64,000 nt of DNA. It comes from Demequina sp. NBRC 110056 (GTDB lineage Bacteria > Actinomycetota > Actinomycetes > Actinomycetales > Demequinaceae). The stretch lies in assembly GCF_002090155.1 (NCBI RefSeq), contig NZ_BBRM01000004.1, positions 1 through 64,000 of the forward strand, written 5' to 3'. The notes under the pieces are model-generated. The model worked only from the letters and a program-made list of their open reading frames with translations, was not told the DNA's origin and did no database searches. Of the stretch, positions 17,461-27,100 are shown one piece after another. Within the stretch, counting starts at the first letter, position 1; the number at the start of each line of letters is the position of its first letter. The translations under genes were made by a program, and so were the position numbers.

Positions 17461-17994
17461 GTGAGTGCACGGACCTGGCTGACGCGGCGCGCGGGGCAGC
17501 TCGCGCGCTTCGGTGCGGTGGGGCTCGCGGGGATCGTCGTCAACCTCGCGGTGTTCAACCTGTTGCGTCTGGGCCCGCTCGCTCCGCACGCCGAGGTCGC
17601 TGGCGACGACGACCGCGTCGTGACCGCGAAGATCATCGCGACGCTCGTCTCGATGGCGTTCGCCTGGTGGGCCCATCGTGGGTGGACGTTCCGCGGCGGA
17701 TCCCGGCACCGGCCGGCACGTGAGCTCGCGCTCTTCGCGCTCGTGAACGGCGTCGCGCTCATCCTCGAGGCAGGCGTCGTGGCGATCAGCCACCACGGCC
17801 TGGGGCTCACGAGCCTCGCGTGGGACAACGCCGCGACGCTCGTCGGCATCGGCCTCGGCACCGTCGCCCGGTACGCGGGCTACGCACTGTTCGTGTTCCT
17901 GCCCGAGCCTGACGAGGCGGAGGATCCCGTCGCCACCGCCGGCGACCGCTCCGCGGACGCCGGGGAAGCGTCGCCGTCCGGGCCCTCCGTCTGA
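17461..17994 (+). CDS. GtrA family membrane protein
   Basis: 177 residues with the GtrA four-helix plan: QLARFGAVGLAGIVVNLAVFNLL, an AKIIATLVSMAFAWWAHRGWTFRG block (the typical N/W-RxWTF signature), ALFALVNGVALILEAGVVAIS and NAATLVGIGLGTVARYAGYALFVF. GtrA proteins help move or handle undecaprenyl-linked sugars at the membrane for cell-surface polysaccharides. A Glu/Asp/Ala-rich tail of 35 residues follows the last helix. The GTG start is taken because TACGCT sits 8 nt upstream; an in-frame ATG 36 nt earlier overlaps the purK start and lacks signals. Confidence 0.88.
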   Translation: MSARTWLTRRAGQLARFGAVGLAGIVVNLAVFNLLRLGPLAPHAEVAGDDDRVVTAKIIATLVSMAFAWWAHRGWTFRGGSRHRPARELALFALVNGVALILEAGVVAISHHGLGLTSLAWDNAATLVGIGLGTVARYAGYALFVFLPEPDEAEDPVATAGDRSADAGEASPSGPSV

Positions 17995-18006
17995 CCGCCT
18001 GAGCCG

Positions 18007-19317
18007 TCAGCGGCCGCGGCGACGCTGCGGAAGCGAGCTCGAGTGCGGCACCACCGTGTCGAGGTCGACCATCTGCGGGACGCCCTGGAGGAACACGGCG
18101 AACGCCGCCGGCGCGCGGTGCGCGAGCTCGAGCCGCCCGCCGTCGGCGGTCACCAGGTCGCGCGCGAGCGCCAGGCCAAGCCCGGTGCCGCGACCGCCGG
18201 TGACCTCCCGCTCGAAGATCCGGGGTGCCAGCTCCTCCGGCACGCCGTCTCCCTCGTCACGGACCTCGATGACGATGGCGTGGTTGGTGCCGGACTCGCG
18301 GGTCGTCACGCTCGTCGTGCCGCCGCCGTGGTGCAGCGAGTTCTCGATGAGGGTCGCGAGCACCTGGGCAAGGCCACCGGGGGTCGCGAAGACCGTCGCG
18401 CCCGTCTCGTTGATGACGAGGCTGCGCCCCGCGGTGCGGAACGCCTGCCCCCACTCCTCGCTCTGCTGGTCCAGCAGGGGCTGGAGCACCACGAGCTCGG
18501 TGCCGGAGCCGAGCGCGCGGCGCGAGCGCCCGAGCAGGTCGTCGACCACGCCGACGAGCCGCTCGACCTGCTCGAGGGACTTCTCCGCCTCCTCGCGCAC
18601 CTCGTCCTGGCGCGTGGTCGCCGCGATCTCCTCGAGGCGCATCGTGAGGGCGGTGAGCGGCGTGCGCAGTTGGTGCGAGGCGTCGGATGCGAACTGGCGC
18701 TCGGCGGCGAGGCGCGCGGCCATGCGATCCGCGCTGCGCGCGAGCTCCTCCGCGACCTGGTCGATCTCCTCGATGCCGGAGCGGTCGATGCGGGGGCGCA
18801 CCTGGCCCGTGCCCAGCTGCTCGGCGCTGGCCGCCAGGTAGACAAGGGGCGCAGTCAGCCGGTTCGCCTGCCAGATGGCGATGGACACGCCGGCCACGAC
18901 GGCCGACACTCCCAGCGCGAAGACGATCGCGACATAGCGCGCGGCCTGCCAGAACACGTCCCACCACGAGACGGACATCACGACCACGATGCCCGAGTCC
19001 GTGACCGTCGAGTCGGAGAAGGTCGACGAGGGCTCGGCGCCCGCCGTCAGCTCCGTGCCGTCCGGCAGCTGGACGTAGATGAACGAGCCAGCGCCCGGCG
19101 CCGAGCTCACGTAGGACGCGAGGTTGTCCTCGGTGATGGTCTCGCCGGCCTGGTAGCGCACGTCGAGCGCGCGCGCCGCGGTCGCCGTGCGCAGGTCGAG
19201 GTCGCGCAGGGCGTCGTCGCGCACGAGCTGCGCGACGAAGAAGCCCAGCGGGATGCCGAGCAGCACCACGGCCACCGCGAGAGCGGAGATCGTGGCCTGG
19301 AGGACCCGGCGACGCAT
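18007..19317 (-). CDS. Two-component sensor histidine kinase
   Basis: 436 residues. Transmembrane helices at about residues 8-32 and 126-148 flank an extracytoplasmic sensor of about 90 residues. A HAMP-like linker follows, then HisKA with phospho-acceptor His215 in ASHQLRTPLTALTMRLEEI, and the HATPase domain (LATLIENSLHHGGG N-box, VEVRDEGDGVPEEL G1, GGRGTGLGLALARDLV G2). The sensor does not reveal the signal. It lies 9 bp downstream of its response-regulator gene on the same strand and forms an operon with it. Confidence 0.93.
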   Translation of the reverse strand: MRRRVLQATISALAVAVVLLGIPLGFFVAQLVRDDALRDLDLRTATAARALDVRYQAGETITEDNLASYVSSAPGAGSFIYVQLPDGTELTAGAEPSSTFSDSTVTDSGIVVVMSVSWWDVFWQAARYVAIVFALGVSAVVAGVSIAIWQANRLTAPLVYLAASAEQLGTGQVRPRIDRSGIEEIDQVAEELARSADRMAARLAAERQFASDASHQLRTPLTALTMRLEEIAATTRQDEVREEAEKSLEQVERLVGVVDDLLGRSRRALGSGTELVVLQPLLDQQSEEWGQAFRTAGRSLVINETGATVFATPGGLAQVLATLIENSLHHGGGTTSVTTRESGTNHAIVIEVRDEGDGVPEELAPRIFEREVTGGRGTGLGLALARDLVTADGGRLELAHRAPAAFAVFLQGVPQMVDLDTVVPHSSSLPQRRRGR

Positions 19318-19326
19318 CGCCCGTGC

Positions 19327-20004
19327 CTAGGCGTCGTTCTCGAACCGGAAGCCCATGCCCCGCACGGTGGTGATGTAGGTGGGGTCCGAGGCGTCGTCCC
19401 CGAGCTTGCGGCGCAGCCACGAGACGTGCATGTCGAGGGTCTTCGACGGAGCCCCGGCGTCCGCGTCCCACACCTCGCGCATGAGGGTGTCGCGCGAGAC
19501 GACCGATCCGGCGTTGGCCACCAGCAGGTGCAGGAGGTCGAACTCCTTGCCGCTCAGCTGCAGCTCGCTGTCGTCGACGAACGCGCGGTGCCCGGCGACG
19601 TCCACACGGACGCCGCGCACCGCGAGCTCGCCAGCGCCCTCGTCGGCGACCCGTCGACGCAGCAGCGCGCGCACGCGCGCGAGCAGCTCGGCGAGCCGGA
19701 AGGGCTTCGTCACGTAGTCGTCGGCACCGGCGTCGAGCCCGACCACCAGGTCGACCTCGTCCGCGCGTGCGGTGAGCATGAGGATCGGCACCTGCAGGCC
19801 CTTGTCGCGGATGCGTCGCGCGACGTCGACTCCGTCGATGTCCGGGAGCCCGAGGTCGAGGATGACCAGCTCGGCGTCGTCCGCCGCGCCCACGCCACCC
19901 ATGCCGGTGCCGTGCCACTCGACCTCGTACCCCTCGCGACCCAAAGCGCGGGTCAAGGGTTCTGAAATGGTCGGGTCATCTTCGACCAAGACAATTCGCG
20001 TCAT
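19327..20004 (-). CDS. Response regulator, OmpR/PhoB family
   Basis: 225 residues. The receiver domain carries the acidic pair in LVEDDPTI, phospho-acceptor Asp50 in VILDLGLPD, and KPF near residue 103. The winged-helix output domain includes LSGKEFDLLHLLVANAGSVVSRDTLMREVW and TLDMHVSWLRRKLGDD...ITTVRGMGFRF. It is the partner of the downstream histidine kinase. The ATG follows TAGTGT by 6 nt, so the operon is likely read from a leaderless message. Targets are unknown; no clear direct-repeat operator is seen in the short upstream gap. Confidence 0.95.
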   Translation of the reverse strand: MTRIVLVEDDPTISEPLTRALGREGYEVEWHGTGMGGVGAADDAELVILDLGLPDIDGVDVARRIRDKGLQVPILMLTARADEVDLVVGLDAGADDYVTKPFRLAELLARVRALLRRRVADEGAGELAVRGVRVDVAGHRAFVDDSELQLSGKEFDLLHLLVANAGSVVSRDTLMREVWDADAGAPSKTLDMHVSWLRRKLGDDASDPTYITTVRGMGFRFENDA

Positions 20005-20010
20005 GGGGCC

Positions 20011-20016
20011 ACACTA
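20011..20016 (-). promoter_or_regulatory. Leaderless -10 element of the response regulator
   Basis: TAGTGT, spacer GGCCCC, then ATG. Confidence 0.55.
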
Positions 20017-20073
20017 CCGGGGCGCACGGACTTTGCAACGCGCTGCGCCGCGTGCCGCGGCCGGGCTCGCCAT

Positions 20074-20079
20074 TAGCCT
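20074..20079 (+). promoter_or_regulatory. Leaderless -10 element of the GT39-like gene
   Basis: TAGCCT with an 8-nt spacer to the GTG of VTDLAHH. Confidence 0.45.
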
Positions 20080-20087
20080 GGTGCCTC

Positions 20088-22205
20088 GTGACGGACCTCG
20101 CGCACCACGCCCCCGGAGCGGCGCCGCCCACGCGCCTGGGCCCCCTCGCTCGAGCGCTCGCGGCAGCCCCCGAGCGCACCGTCCTGATCGTGGCGGCGAC
20201 GGCGATCGCGGCGGGGCTCGCCGTGACCGTCGGCGCCCACGTCTGGTGGGTGGTCCTGCCCCTCGCCGCCGCCGTGATCGTGCTCTGCTGGCGCCCCCTC
20301 GCACCCGAGGGGCCCGCGACGGCAGCCGATGCGCGCGCCGGTGCCATCGCGATGGGCGGCGCGGCGGTGTGGACGGTCGTCAACATGATCCTCGGCGCCG
20401 AGTACCTCCTCGTGGTGCGCGACCCTGGCTTCCTCAGCCTGTCCGGGATGTGGCTCGTCGACCATGCGAGCACCGACATCCCCGCGCTCGGCGCCGACCT
20501 CGCGGCGCAGGCCGGGACGCAGACGATCCCCGATGCGTCGGAGGCCTGGAACCTCAAGGGCGACGTCATCCAGCCACAGGGCGCGAAGATGCTGCCGGCG
20601 ACCATCGCGATCGGCGGGTGGATCGCCGGCGACGCAGGAGTGCTCGCGGCCAACGTCGTGATCGGCGCCGCCGGCCTTCTCGCGGTGTACGCCGTCGCGC
20701 GCCGGTTCCTCAGCCCCCTCGCCGCGCTCGCGCCCGCCGGCTGCCTCGCCCTCACGGTCGCGCACATCGGCCTGTCGCGCCCCGCCTACACCGAGCCGCT
20801 CACCCTGCTGCTCGCGATCGCCGCGGTGCTGTGGGCGTGGCGCGGCGTCGAGCGCCGCTCGGCCGGCCTGCTCGCCGCAGCCGGCGCCACGAGCGGCGCG
20901 ACGATGCTCGTGCGGATCGACGGCACCGCCTTCGCGATCGGCGCGTGCGCGGGCGTCCTGCTCGCACTGCTGCTGAGCGACGCGTGGCCGCGCCGACGCC
21001 TCGCTCTCGGCGCGAGCTTCGTCGCCGCGCAGGTGCTGCTCGCGGTGATCGGCTACGTCTCGGTCGCCGTGTGGTCGACCGAGTACCTCGCGCGGCTTGA
21101 GGGCCGCTCGACCCTCCTGAACGCCGTGTACCTCCTCGCTGCGGCGGGAGCCCTCGTGCTGCTCGCGCTCGCGGCGTGGTCGCCGCTCCGGTCGCGGCTG
21201 CGGCTCGCGCGCGTGTGGTTGCGCACGAGCCCCGGGGGCCTGCTGGTCGCTCGCGCGACCGGGGCGGCGGTCGCGCTCGTGCTCGTCGCGCTCGCCGCGC
21301 GGCCGCTGTGGACCGTCGCACGGCGCGGGACCGACACCGAGTCGGCCGTCTTCGCGAACGGCGTCGTCGAGAGCTTCCAGGCCGCTCAGGGCCTCGAGAT
21401 CGACGGCCAACGCACGTACGCCGAGTCGACCGTATCCTGGCTCTCGTACCACCTCACGTGGGTGGTCGTGGTGCTGGCGGTCGTGGGATTCGCGATCGCT
21501 GCCTCGCGGATGGTGCGCACGCGCCCGGGATGGGCGGTGATGCTCGGGGCCTGCCTCGCCCCGACGCTGCTGTACCTGGTGTATCCCTCGATCATCCCCG
21601 ACCAGATCTGGGCCATCCGGCGCTTCGAGCCCGCGACCCTGCCGGGCTTGGTGCTGGCCGCCGCCCTCGCCGTCTGGACGCTCGCGGCCCTGCCGCGCAG
21701 CGACCGGGCACGGCTGGTCGCCCGCCGCATCGGCGCCGCTGTCCTGGTCCTCGCGCCGGTGACCACGTGGCTCGCCCTCACGCCCGATCGCGACATCCCC
21801 GTGTCGTCGGCGGTCAACGTCACCACCCGCGAGATGGTGGGCGCCCGCGCGATGCTCGACGACCTGTGCGCGCTGGCACCCGGCAGGCCGATCATCCTTG
21901 TCGGCACGTCGGAGGTCTTCGGGAGCCTGCGAGTGACCTGCGACGTGCCCGTCGTGCTCGCTCTCGCCGATCAGGACGCGAAGGACCTGGCTGCGATGGC
22001 GCAGTCCTTCGACACCGCGCCCGTCGTCCTCACTCGTGACCCGGACGGCGCCCCGTGGACCACGGACCCCGGGCGCGCGGTCGAGTCGACCGTGCGCCAC
22101 TCGGCGTACACGCTCGAGGGCCTACCCCGCTCGGTGTACGAGCGCTCGTACCGGTGGATCGCTGGCATCGTCACCGACGACGGCACGGTCGAGCCCATCG
22201 CCTGA
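20088..22205 (+). CDS. GT39-like multi-pass membrane glycosyltransferase
   Basis: 705 residues with about 12 hydrophobic helices. The first extracytoplasmic loop carries a YLLVVRDPGFLSLSGMWLVDH segment and GDVIQPQGAKMLPATIAIGGW, resembling the acidic first loop of dolichyl/undecaprenyl-phosphate-sugar-dependent (GT39/ArnT-like) transferases. AHIGLSRPAYTEPLTLLLAIAAVLWAW and GATMLVRIDG follow. The C-terminal 130 residues form a soluble extracytoplasmic domain. It probably transfers a lipid-linked sugar outside the membrane; acceptor unknown. The GTG start is chosen from the -10 spacing. It is divergent from the two-component operon, whose regulator may act on the shared 83-bp spacer. Confidence 0.72.
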   Translation: MTDLAHHAPGAAPPTRLGPLARALAAAPERTVLIVAATAIAAGLAVTVGAHVWWVVLPLAAAVIVLCWRPLAPEGPATAADARAGAIAMGGAAVWTVVNMILGAEYLLVVRDPGFLSLSGMWLVDHASTDIPALGADLAAQAGTQTIPDASEAWNLKGDVIQPQGAKMLPATIAIGGWIAGDAGVLAANVVIGAAGLLAVYAVARRFLSPLAALAPAGCLALTVAHIGLSRPAYTEPLTLLLAIAAVLWAWRGVERRSAGLLAAAGATSGATMLVRIDGTAFAIGACAGVLLALLLSDAWPRRRLALGASFVAAQVLLAVIGYVSVAVWSTEYLARLEGRSTLLNAVYLLAAAGALVLLALAAWSPLRSRLRLARVWLRTSPGGLLVARATGAAVALVLVALAARPLWTVARRGTDTESAVFANGVVESFQAAQGLEIDGQRTYAESTVSWLSYHLTWVVVVLAVVGFAIAASRMVRTRPGWAVMLGACLAPTLLYLVYPSIIPDQIWAIRRFEPATLPGLVLAAALAVWTLAALPRSDRARLVARRIGAAVLVLAPVTTWLALTPDRDIPVSSAVNVTTREMVGARAMLDDLCALAPGRPIILVGTSEVFGSLRVTCDVPVVLALADQDAKDLAAMAQSFDTAPVVLTRDPDGAPWTTDPGRAVESTVRHSAYTLEGLPRSVYERSYRWIAGIVTDDGTVEPIA

Positions 22206-22248
22206 GCTCGACGACCAGACACCCGGTCATCCCGCGCGCCACGGGCAT

Positions 22249-22284
22249 GAGCACAGACTCGGGCACAGACACGGGCACAGGCGC
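22249..22284. repeat. Three tandem 12-bp repeats upstream of the mannanase gene
   Basis: GAGCACAGACTC, GGGCACAGACAC and GGGCACAGGCGC in a row, within a 259-bp gap that also holds one copy of CCGATGCGC (22353-22361) and the mannanase promoter. No gene is seen in the gap. Confidence 0.6.
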
Positions 22285-22364
22285 GGACGCCGTCCAGGCG
22301 TCGCTCCCCCACCCAGGCCGCTCCGTGGCGAGGTCACGATTCGGACTCACTCGCGCATCGGCGC

Positions 22365-22393
22365 TCGAAACGTTCCGACCGAGTCCCTACACT
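22365..22393 (+). promoter_or_regulatory. Mannanase promoter with LacI-type operator
   Basis: The near-perfect palindrome TCGAAACGTTCCGA (22365-22378; one mismatched pair) has the central CG and AACGTT core of LacI-family operators. It overlaps a -35-like TCGAAA (22365-22370), 17 bp before the -10 TACACT (22388-22393). Binding here would block RNA polymerase. No LacI-family gene is in the window. Confidence 0.55.
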
Positions 22394-22464
22394 GGCGCTC
22401 ACCCGCCCTGGCCTCGACGTCGAGGTCGCGGCCCTGACCGTGACAGGACCCTGGAAGGACGACG

Positions 22465-24051
22465 ATGTCTGACAGCTCCACCACGCCCGCCTCGGCTCGT
22501 GCCGGGATCGCGATCCTCGTCATCGCAGGCCTGATGCTCGCGGGATCCATCGCCGTCGGCGTGGCTCGCGGCGGCGGCCACCAGGCACCCGAGGGCTTCG
22601 TGTACGCCGAGGACGGGCAGTTCATGCTCGACGGGGAGCCCTTCAGCTACGCGAGCGCCAACGCCTACACGCTCATGCTCGAGTCGGAGCCGGGAGTCGA
22701 CGTCTACCTCCAGACCTTCGCGGACGGCGCCATGCCCGTCGCTCGCGCCTGGGCGTTCCTCGACACCGGCACCGAGGATGGCGAGCTGGGAGTCGAGGGC
22801 AACAATCACGGCGCCTCGTTCCAGTACTGGGACGCCGAGGCCGGCGCCCCGGCCTACAACGACGGCCCCGACGGGCTGGGACGGCTCGACTACATGGTGT
22901 GGTCCGCCGGCGAGCGCGGCGTCAGGCTCATGCTGCCGCTGGTCAACAACTGGACGGCGTTCGGCGGCGCGGACCAGTACGTGCGCTGGGCCGGCGGCGA
23001 GTACCACGACGAGTTCTACACCGACGAGACGATCCGCGGCTGGTACAAGGACTGGGTCACCCACCTGCTCACCCGCGTCAACCCGCTGACCGGCATCGCC
23101 TACAAGGACGACCCCACCATCATGCTGTGGGAGATCGGCAACGAGCTGCGATGCTCAGACACCGGCCCCTACCCCGTGCGGGACGAGTGCGGCTCCGACA
23201 TGATCCTCGCGTGGGCCCAGGAGATGGCCGCCCACGTGAAGTCGATCGACCCCGACCACATGGTCGCGTTCGGCGGCGAGGGCTTCCTGTGCACGGAGCC
23301 CGACAGCGCGGACACGCTCTTCAACTGCGAGGAGTCCGCCGACCCGGTGGCGCTCCTCGAGGACCCCAACATCGACGCCCACGGCATCCACGTCTACCCC
23401 AACCACTGGCTGCCCACGACGCCCACGGACGACTGGGAGGAGTGGGGCGCGTGGTGGATCGAGCAGCACGGCGCCATCGCCGAGGCCGCGGGCAAGCCCT
23501 ACTACATCGGCGAGTACGGATGGATCGACCAGTACCAGCGGATGCGCGTCTTCGACCACTGGCTCGAGACGTTCCACGCGGCCGGCGGCGATGCGTCGCA
23601 CTTCTGGATCATGCAGCCGGCGTCGTCCATCGCCGCGCCGACGGACTCGGTGGGCTTCACCCAGAAGTGCCCCGGCACCGCGTGCGACCTCGTCGGCAAC
23701 TGGTCGCGCCACGTCGGAGCCGGCACCCCGTGGAGCGCCTTCGCGCCGATCGCTGAGACGGACTACGCGGAGACCGGCGCGGGCGCCGCCGTGTCAATCG
23801 ACGTGCTCGCGAACGACAAGGTCTACGAGGTGGGGTGGGCCGCGGAGGCGATCGACCTCGATCCCGCGATGTCCGGCGTCCAGGGCTCGGTGGACACCGA
23901 GGACGGCGTCTTCGCGGTCGCGGGCCAGTCCGTGGAGTTCACGCCGCACGACGGCGCGTCCGGCACCGTGCGGGCGACATACGTCGCCGTCGACGCCGCG
24001 GGAGCCACGAGCGGCGAGGCGCGGATCGCCGTCACAGTGAAGGAGGAGTGA
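22465..24051 (+). CDS. Membrane-anchored GH5 glycoside hydrolase, endo-beta-mannanase-like
   Basis: 528 residues. A signal anchor (about residues 13-35) is followed by a glycoside hydrolase family 5 (beta/alpha)8 barrel. Catalytic acid/base Glu227 lies in LWEIGNEL and nucleophile Glu350 in YIGEYGW; HVYPNHW (about residue 309) is a usual substrate-binding segment. Overall it is closest to the beta-1,4-mannanase branch. After residue 420 comes an Ig-like/cadherin-like beta domain (VSIDVLANDKVYEV...VTYVAVDAAG-type strands) rather than a carbohydrate-binding module. It presumably trims mannan at the cell surface. GGAAGGA precedes the ATG. Specificity between mannan and glucan needs assay. Confidence 0.85.
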   Translation: MSDSSTTPASARAGIAILVIAGLMLAGSIAVGVARGGGHQAPEGFVYAEDGQFMLDGEPFSYASANAYTLMLESEPGVDVYLQTFADGAMPVARAWAFLDTGTEDGELGVEGNNHGASFQYWDAEAGAPAYNDGPDGLGRLDYMVWSAGERGVRLMLPLVNNWTAFGGADQYVRWAGGEYHDEFYTDETIRGWYKDWVTHLLTRVNPLTGIAYKDDPTIMLWEIGNELRCSDTGPYPVRDECGSDMILAWAQEMAAHVKSIDPDHMVAFGGEGFLCTEPDSADTLFNCEESADPVALLEDPNIDAHGIHVYPNHWLPTTPTDDWEEWGAWWIEQHGAIAEAAGKPYYIGEYGWIDQYQRMRVFDHWLETFHAAGGDASHFWIMQPASSIAAPTDSVGFTQKCPGTACDLVGNWSRHVGAGTPWSAFAPIAETDYAETGAGAAVSIDVLANDKVYEVGWAAEAIDLDPAMSGVQGSVDTEDGVFAVAGQSVEFTPHDGASGTVRATYVAVDAAGATSGEARIAVTVKEE

Positions 24052-24105
24052 GCGCGCCTCTCCACAGATCCGTTCGGGGACCTGTCGCGGCCGCCCGCCG
24101 CGGTC

Positions 24106-24111
24106 CACGCT
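24106..24111 (+). promoter_or_regulatory. Weak leaderless -10 candidate of the FHA-FtsK gene
   Basis: CACGCT lies 6 nt before the ATG, matching the spacing of the other leaderless genes but lacking the first T. No Shine-Dalgarno is seen. Confidence 0.3.
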
Positions 24112-24117
24112 GGGCGC

Positions 24118-27100
24118 ATGCGGATCACCCTGCCCGACGGCGCCGACGTCGACGTGCGCCCGGGCGCCCCGGCGAGCGCGCTCCTCAGCCTCGCCGGAGC
24201 CGCGGAGCTGTGGTGCGGGACGAGACGGCTCGACGCCGACCACCCGGCGGGGACGCCGCCGCTGGTGCACGGCGCTCGCCTGACCGACGGACCTCGGCGT
24301 GCACCGTGCGCCAGCCCGGCGCCTGGCGTTCCGGTGCTGCGCGTCGCGGAGGGCCCGGACGCTGGCGCGAGCGTGGCGATCGCGCCGGAGGGGGTCACCG
24401 TCGGCCGGGACCCTGGGTGCGACTTGACCATCGACGACCCCGCGGTATCGGCGGTCCACGCGCTCGTGACGGGAGGCGCCCGCCCGCGAGTGCGTGACGC
24501 CGGATCGACCAACGGCGTGGGGCGGAGCCTTGGACGAGGACGCGCTTGGCCGCGCCGCGGTCGCCGCGTGCGCGAGGGCGAGCGATTCACGGTCGGCAGG
24601 TCCGTGCTCGTCGTCGAGCGACCCCTGCCCGCCGGGACGAACAGGAGCGCCGATGCGCGCGCCGAGCAGGCTCCGCCGTCCCGCCGCGCGGGGGTGGCGT
24701 GGGGATCGGTGGTCGCCGGGGCGACGGCCGGCATCACTCTCGCGGCGCTCACGGGGCGCTGGTACCTCGCCGCAGTCGGGCTGGCCGCGCCGGCCACCAT
24801 GGCGGTCGTGTCTCGCTGGCGCTCCCGGGATCCGGTCGAGGCCCAGGCGTGGGAGCCCCCGCGCGGAGCCATCGCCATCATCGGCGACGACCGCTGGGCG
24901 CGCGGCTACGTCCGCGCGGTCGCGATCGCTCGGGGACGCGCACCCGCCGGCGACCGCTGGAGCGAACCGTGGATGCGGTGGCTCGCGCCCGCCCGCGACG
25001 ACGAGCCGCTCGTCCACGTCGAGCCGGGCGCGAGCCCGCCCTCGTGGTGCCGCACGCACGTCGAGGTGGGGCCACGAGGCCGTGTCGAGGCCGGCGTCGG
25101 CGGCACGGATCTCCCTCCCCTCGCGCTCTCCGAGAGCACCGCCGATGCGCTCGCCCGGGCCGCCGCAGCCCTGGCCAGCCCACCGGTGCTGCCCGACGAC
25201 GTGCGGTGGGCCGACCTGCAACCCGCGCACCACAGATCGCGATCGCGCGCTGGTCGGCCGCGGAGCCTCGTCGTGACCTTGGGCGCAGGCGAGGACGGAC
25301 CGGTCCGCCTGGACCTCGATCGCTACGGTCCGCACCTGCTGGTGGCCGGCACCACGGGCGCCGGGAAGTCGATCGCGCTCGAGCTCATCGTGGCCGCGCT
25401 CGCCTACGCGCACCCGCCGAAGGACCTCGCGGTCGCGATCGCCGACTTCAAGGGCGGCGCGGGCCTTCGCTCCTGCCTCGCCCTGCCCCACCTGTGCGGG
25501 TTCCTCACCGACCTGGACGGCGCGTTGGCGCCGCGCGTCGTCGACGCCATCGCGGCTGAGCTCACCGAGCGCAAGCGCCTCCTCGCCAACCGGGGCCTCG
25601 CCTCCTTCGAGGCGTGGGAGGCCGCCGAGTCGTCGGGCACCGACAGCGGGCCGCCGCCTCGGCTCCTCGTGGTGATCGACGAGTACCAGGAGGTGGTCTC
25701 CGCCCACCCGCGGTTCGTTCCTGACCTCGCGCGGCTCGCGGCTCAGGGTCGGGCGCTCGGCCTGCACCTCGTCCTCGCCACGCAGCGGCCGGCCGGCGCG
25801 GTCACGCCTGAGGTGCGCGCGAACGTCTCTTCGACGATCGCCCTCCGGGTGTCCTCAGCCCTCGAGTCACGCGACCTCGTCGGCACGGCCAGGGCCGCCG
25901 AGATCCCGGCATCGCTGCCTGGGCGCGCGATCCTCGCTCGAGGCGCCGATCTCCTCGAGGTGCAGGTCGCGACGCCGTTCGCGGCCCCAAGCCCTCCCGT
26001 GCGCCGGATCCGTGGCCAGGCGGGAGGACGGCGCCTCGGCACGCACGTGGCGCCGAGGTCGGAGGAGCACGGAGCGTCGCATGCGGCCCTCGCCGGTGAC
26101 GGAGACCGCGACACGAAGCCACTGCCGACGCTCGCCGGCGCGGCCGCCGAGCGGTGGCGGACGGCCGCACACGCCGCGCCGCTGTGGCTGCCTCCCCTGC
26201 CGCAGCGGTGGCGCGCGTCCGCCGGCTCCCGCGGCGAGGACATGGCGGTCGCGCTCGCCGACCTGCCGCGCGAGCGCCGCCAGGTGCACGTGACGTGGGA
26301 TCCGGGCGCCGGGCACGTCCTGGTGGCGGGCACGTCGCGCTCGGGGCGCACGGGGCTGCTCCGCGCGCTCGCACGTCAGGCGGTCGGCGCAGGGCTGACC
26401 CCGGTCGCGTTGCCCGCGGACTCACGCGAGGCCGCGCGCACGCTCCATCTGGGTGCCGGGAGGGCGGACGTGCTCCTGCTGGTCGACGACGCCGAGGCCG
26501 CGCTGTCGCGGCTCAGCGCGGCTGACGACGGCGCCGCGGCCGACGCGCTGCTCTCGCGCCTTGCGCTGCGCCTGCCCACCGCGATCGCGTGCGGCCTGCA
26601 CGCGCCCTCCCGGCTCGCCCAGGGCGCGGCCGTCACCGCCGTGTTGCCGGGAGCCGATGCGCACGCGGCGAGCGCCTGGGGCGTCCCACGCGAGCGCGCG
26701 CTCACCCATCCAGGGCCCGGGCGCGCGTGGGTGCGCTGCAGCAGCGTGCCGGACGGCTGGGCGGAGGCACAGCTCGCGTGGGAGGCGGCCGCCGACGGCG
26801 CGGTCCTCGTGCGGCCCCTGACCGACCCGCCGGCCGGCGCCTGGGCCTGCGCCGGGGACGACGCGGCGGCGATCCCGGCACCCACGGGTGCGATCACCGT
26901 CGTCGGCCCGCCTGGGCAAGCGAGGGACCTCGTCGTGGCGTCGCTCCCCGGTGCCGGCACGACGTGCGTGGATGCCCCGCACGCGGTGCCTCCCGGGACA
27001 CGGAGAGTGGTCGTCATGGAGCCGTCCACGCGCACCGTGCGCGCGCTCGCGCCCCGAGGGTGGCAGGGCGTCGTGGATCCGGCACCTCGACCCGGGCGCG

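Noticed and set aside
22353..22361. Overlap of the 9-mer CCGATGCGC with the mannanase operator as a combined regulatory site
   Set aside because: The 9-mer ends 3 bp before the palindrome, but it is found at many unrelated sites, so a local regulatory role is not supported.
24059..24070. Shared CTCCACAG/CTGTGGAG element upstream of the FHA-FtsK and ThiF-like genes
   Set aside because: Found in opposite orientation in the two leaders (24059-24066 and about 47037-47044). Eight bases twice is not enough evidence.
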